A stretch of DNA of 64,000 nt from Pseudomonas sp. C1C7 (GTDB lineage Bacteria; Pseudomonadota; Gammaproteobacteria; Pseudomonadales; Pseudomonadaceae): NCBI RefSeq assembly GCF_013359595.1, contig NZ_JABFMP010000005.1, positions 1 through 64,000 on the forward strand, read 5' to 3'. The position numbers were made by a program, and so were the translations under genes. Under the pieces are notes generated by a model that was not told the origin of the DNA, ran no database searches, and was given only the letters and a program-made list of their open reading frames with translations. Shown in pieces: positions 63,502 through 64,000 of the stretch; position 1 is the stretch's first letter; every line of letters starts with the position of its first letter.

Positions 63502-64000
63502 ACACTCTCCCGCAAAGGCTTTTTCTGTTTCAGCTCGACGCCGTTCTTGATGGCCACGATTTCGGCCATCAGCGACAAGGCGATCTCCGCCGGGTTATGG
63601 CTACCGATGTGCAGGCCGATCGGGCCGTGCAGCCGCGCGATAGCCTGCGGCGACAACCCCAGCTTCAGCAGATTATCCCGGCGCTTCTGGCTGTTGACCC
63701 GCGAACCCAGCGCACCGACATAGAACGCCCTGGAGTCGAGCGCCGTCAGCAGGGCCATGTCATCCAGGCGCGGATCATGGGTCAGAGCGACGATGGCTGT
63801 GCGTTCGTCGGTCTGGATGTTCAGCACCGCCTCGTCCGGCATGCCCGAGACAAACCGGCCGTGCTGCTCTTCCCAGCCATAGACGAACTCGGTGCGTGGA
63901 TCGCAGATCAGCACTTCGAAATCCAGCAATCGGGCCATTTCGGCGACGTAGCGGGACAATTGCCCCGCGCCGATCAGCAACAATCGCCAGCGCGGGCCGT
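63498..64000 (-). CDS. XdhC-family molybdenum-enzyme maturation protein (5' end outside window)
   Basis: The last 167 or so codons of a gene that starts right of base 64000 are visible. They form the XdhC Rossmann domain: GPRWRLLLIGAGQLSRYVAE, then VALTHDPRLDDMALLTALDS, FYVGALGSRVNSQKRR and GLHIGSHNPAEIALSLMAEI. XdhC proteins bind and insert the sulfurated molybdenum cofactor. The paired nucleotidyltransferase gene follows with a 4-base overlap. A target dehydrogenase may lie just outside. Confidence 0.9.
   Translation of the reverse strand, partial: GPRWRLLLIGAGQLSRYVAEMARLLDFEVLICDPRTEFVYGWEEQHGRFVSGMPDEAVLNIQTDERTAIVALTHDPRLDDMALLTALDSRAFYVGALGSRVNSQKRRDNLLKLGLSPQAIARLHGPIGLHIGSHNPAEIALSLMAEIVAIKNGVELKQKKPLRESV

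Overview
This window is a chromosomal segment of a Pseudomonas, most likely of the P. fluorescens group. The evidence is the GC-rich coding, the characteristic intergenic hairpin repeats, the large LapA-type adhesin with its own type I secretion system, and a right half that follows the conserved Pseudomonas order tatD-pilZ-holB-tmk-mltG-pabC-fabF-acpP-fabG-fabD-plsX-rpmF-yceD, then maf, sppA, HAD, rluC and rne. I saw no phage, transposase, tRNA, rRNA or CRISPR array.

Layout. (1) 1-7.1 kb: the amino-terminal part of a giant RTX adhesin on the minus strand, divergent from a three-gene type I exporter (outer membrane channel, ABC transporter, membrane fusion protein). A near-consensus FleQ box lies between them. 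(2) 7.3-14.9 kb: a DTW-domain tRNA-modification enzyme, then a 4-guanidinobutyrate locus (gbuR, gbuA, an NTF2-like protein, an NCS1 permease, a sodium/solute symporter), a metallo-beta-lactamase-fold hydrolase and an acyl-carrier-like protein without the carrier serine. (3) 15-22.5 kb: a 42-codon gene matching the PA1414 (SicX) locus, a LysR regulator, an EamA exporter, a CvfB-like S1 protein and several small envelope or unknown proteins. (4) 22.6-28.5 kb: a D-galactonate operon (dgoK, dgoA, dgoD, an MFS carrier, an IclR regulator) and a GNAT enzyme. (5) 28.7-30.7 kb: an MFS transporter and three small genes. (6) 30.8-35.1 kb: a kinase, permease, ADP-ribosylglycohydrolase and GntR cluster that parallels E. 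coli yegTUVW but uses a different transporter family. (7) 35.2-41.6 kb: araFGH-type sugar uptake with a sugar dehydrogenase, an SMP-30 lactonase and a FadR-type GntR regulator. (8) 41.7-45.1 kb: DUF1285 and DUF4823 proteins, a MoaA-like enzyme, a TetR regulator and a probable RgsA small RNA. (9) 45.2-62.8 kb: the housekeeping block, ending in rne with a leader of about 635 nucleotides. (10) 62.9 kb to the end: a MobA-like nucleotidyltransferase and a truncated XdhC-family gene.

How the genes work together. The most informative observation is that blocks 4 and 7, about 12 kb apart, share a 60-bp promoter/operator with 48 identical positions and identical spacing. Together they can encode the oxidative (De Ley-Doudoroff type) route for D-galactose: uptake, dehydrogenase, lactonase, galactonate dehydratase, kinase and aldolase. 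A second 14-bp operator shared by the GntR gene and the araF promoter suggests a second regulatory layer. The fatty-acid block links lipid synthesis to replication (holB, tmk), peptidoglycan processing (mltG) and RNA decay (rne).

Start sites were chosen by Shine-Dalgarno placement and known protein ends. Several genes appear to start at GTG or TTG (lapB-type, gbuA, MBL hydrolase, LysR at 15.3 kb, TorF porin, holB, tmk, mltG, fabF, plsX, HAD).
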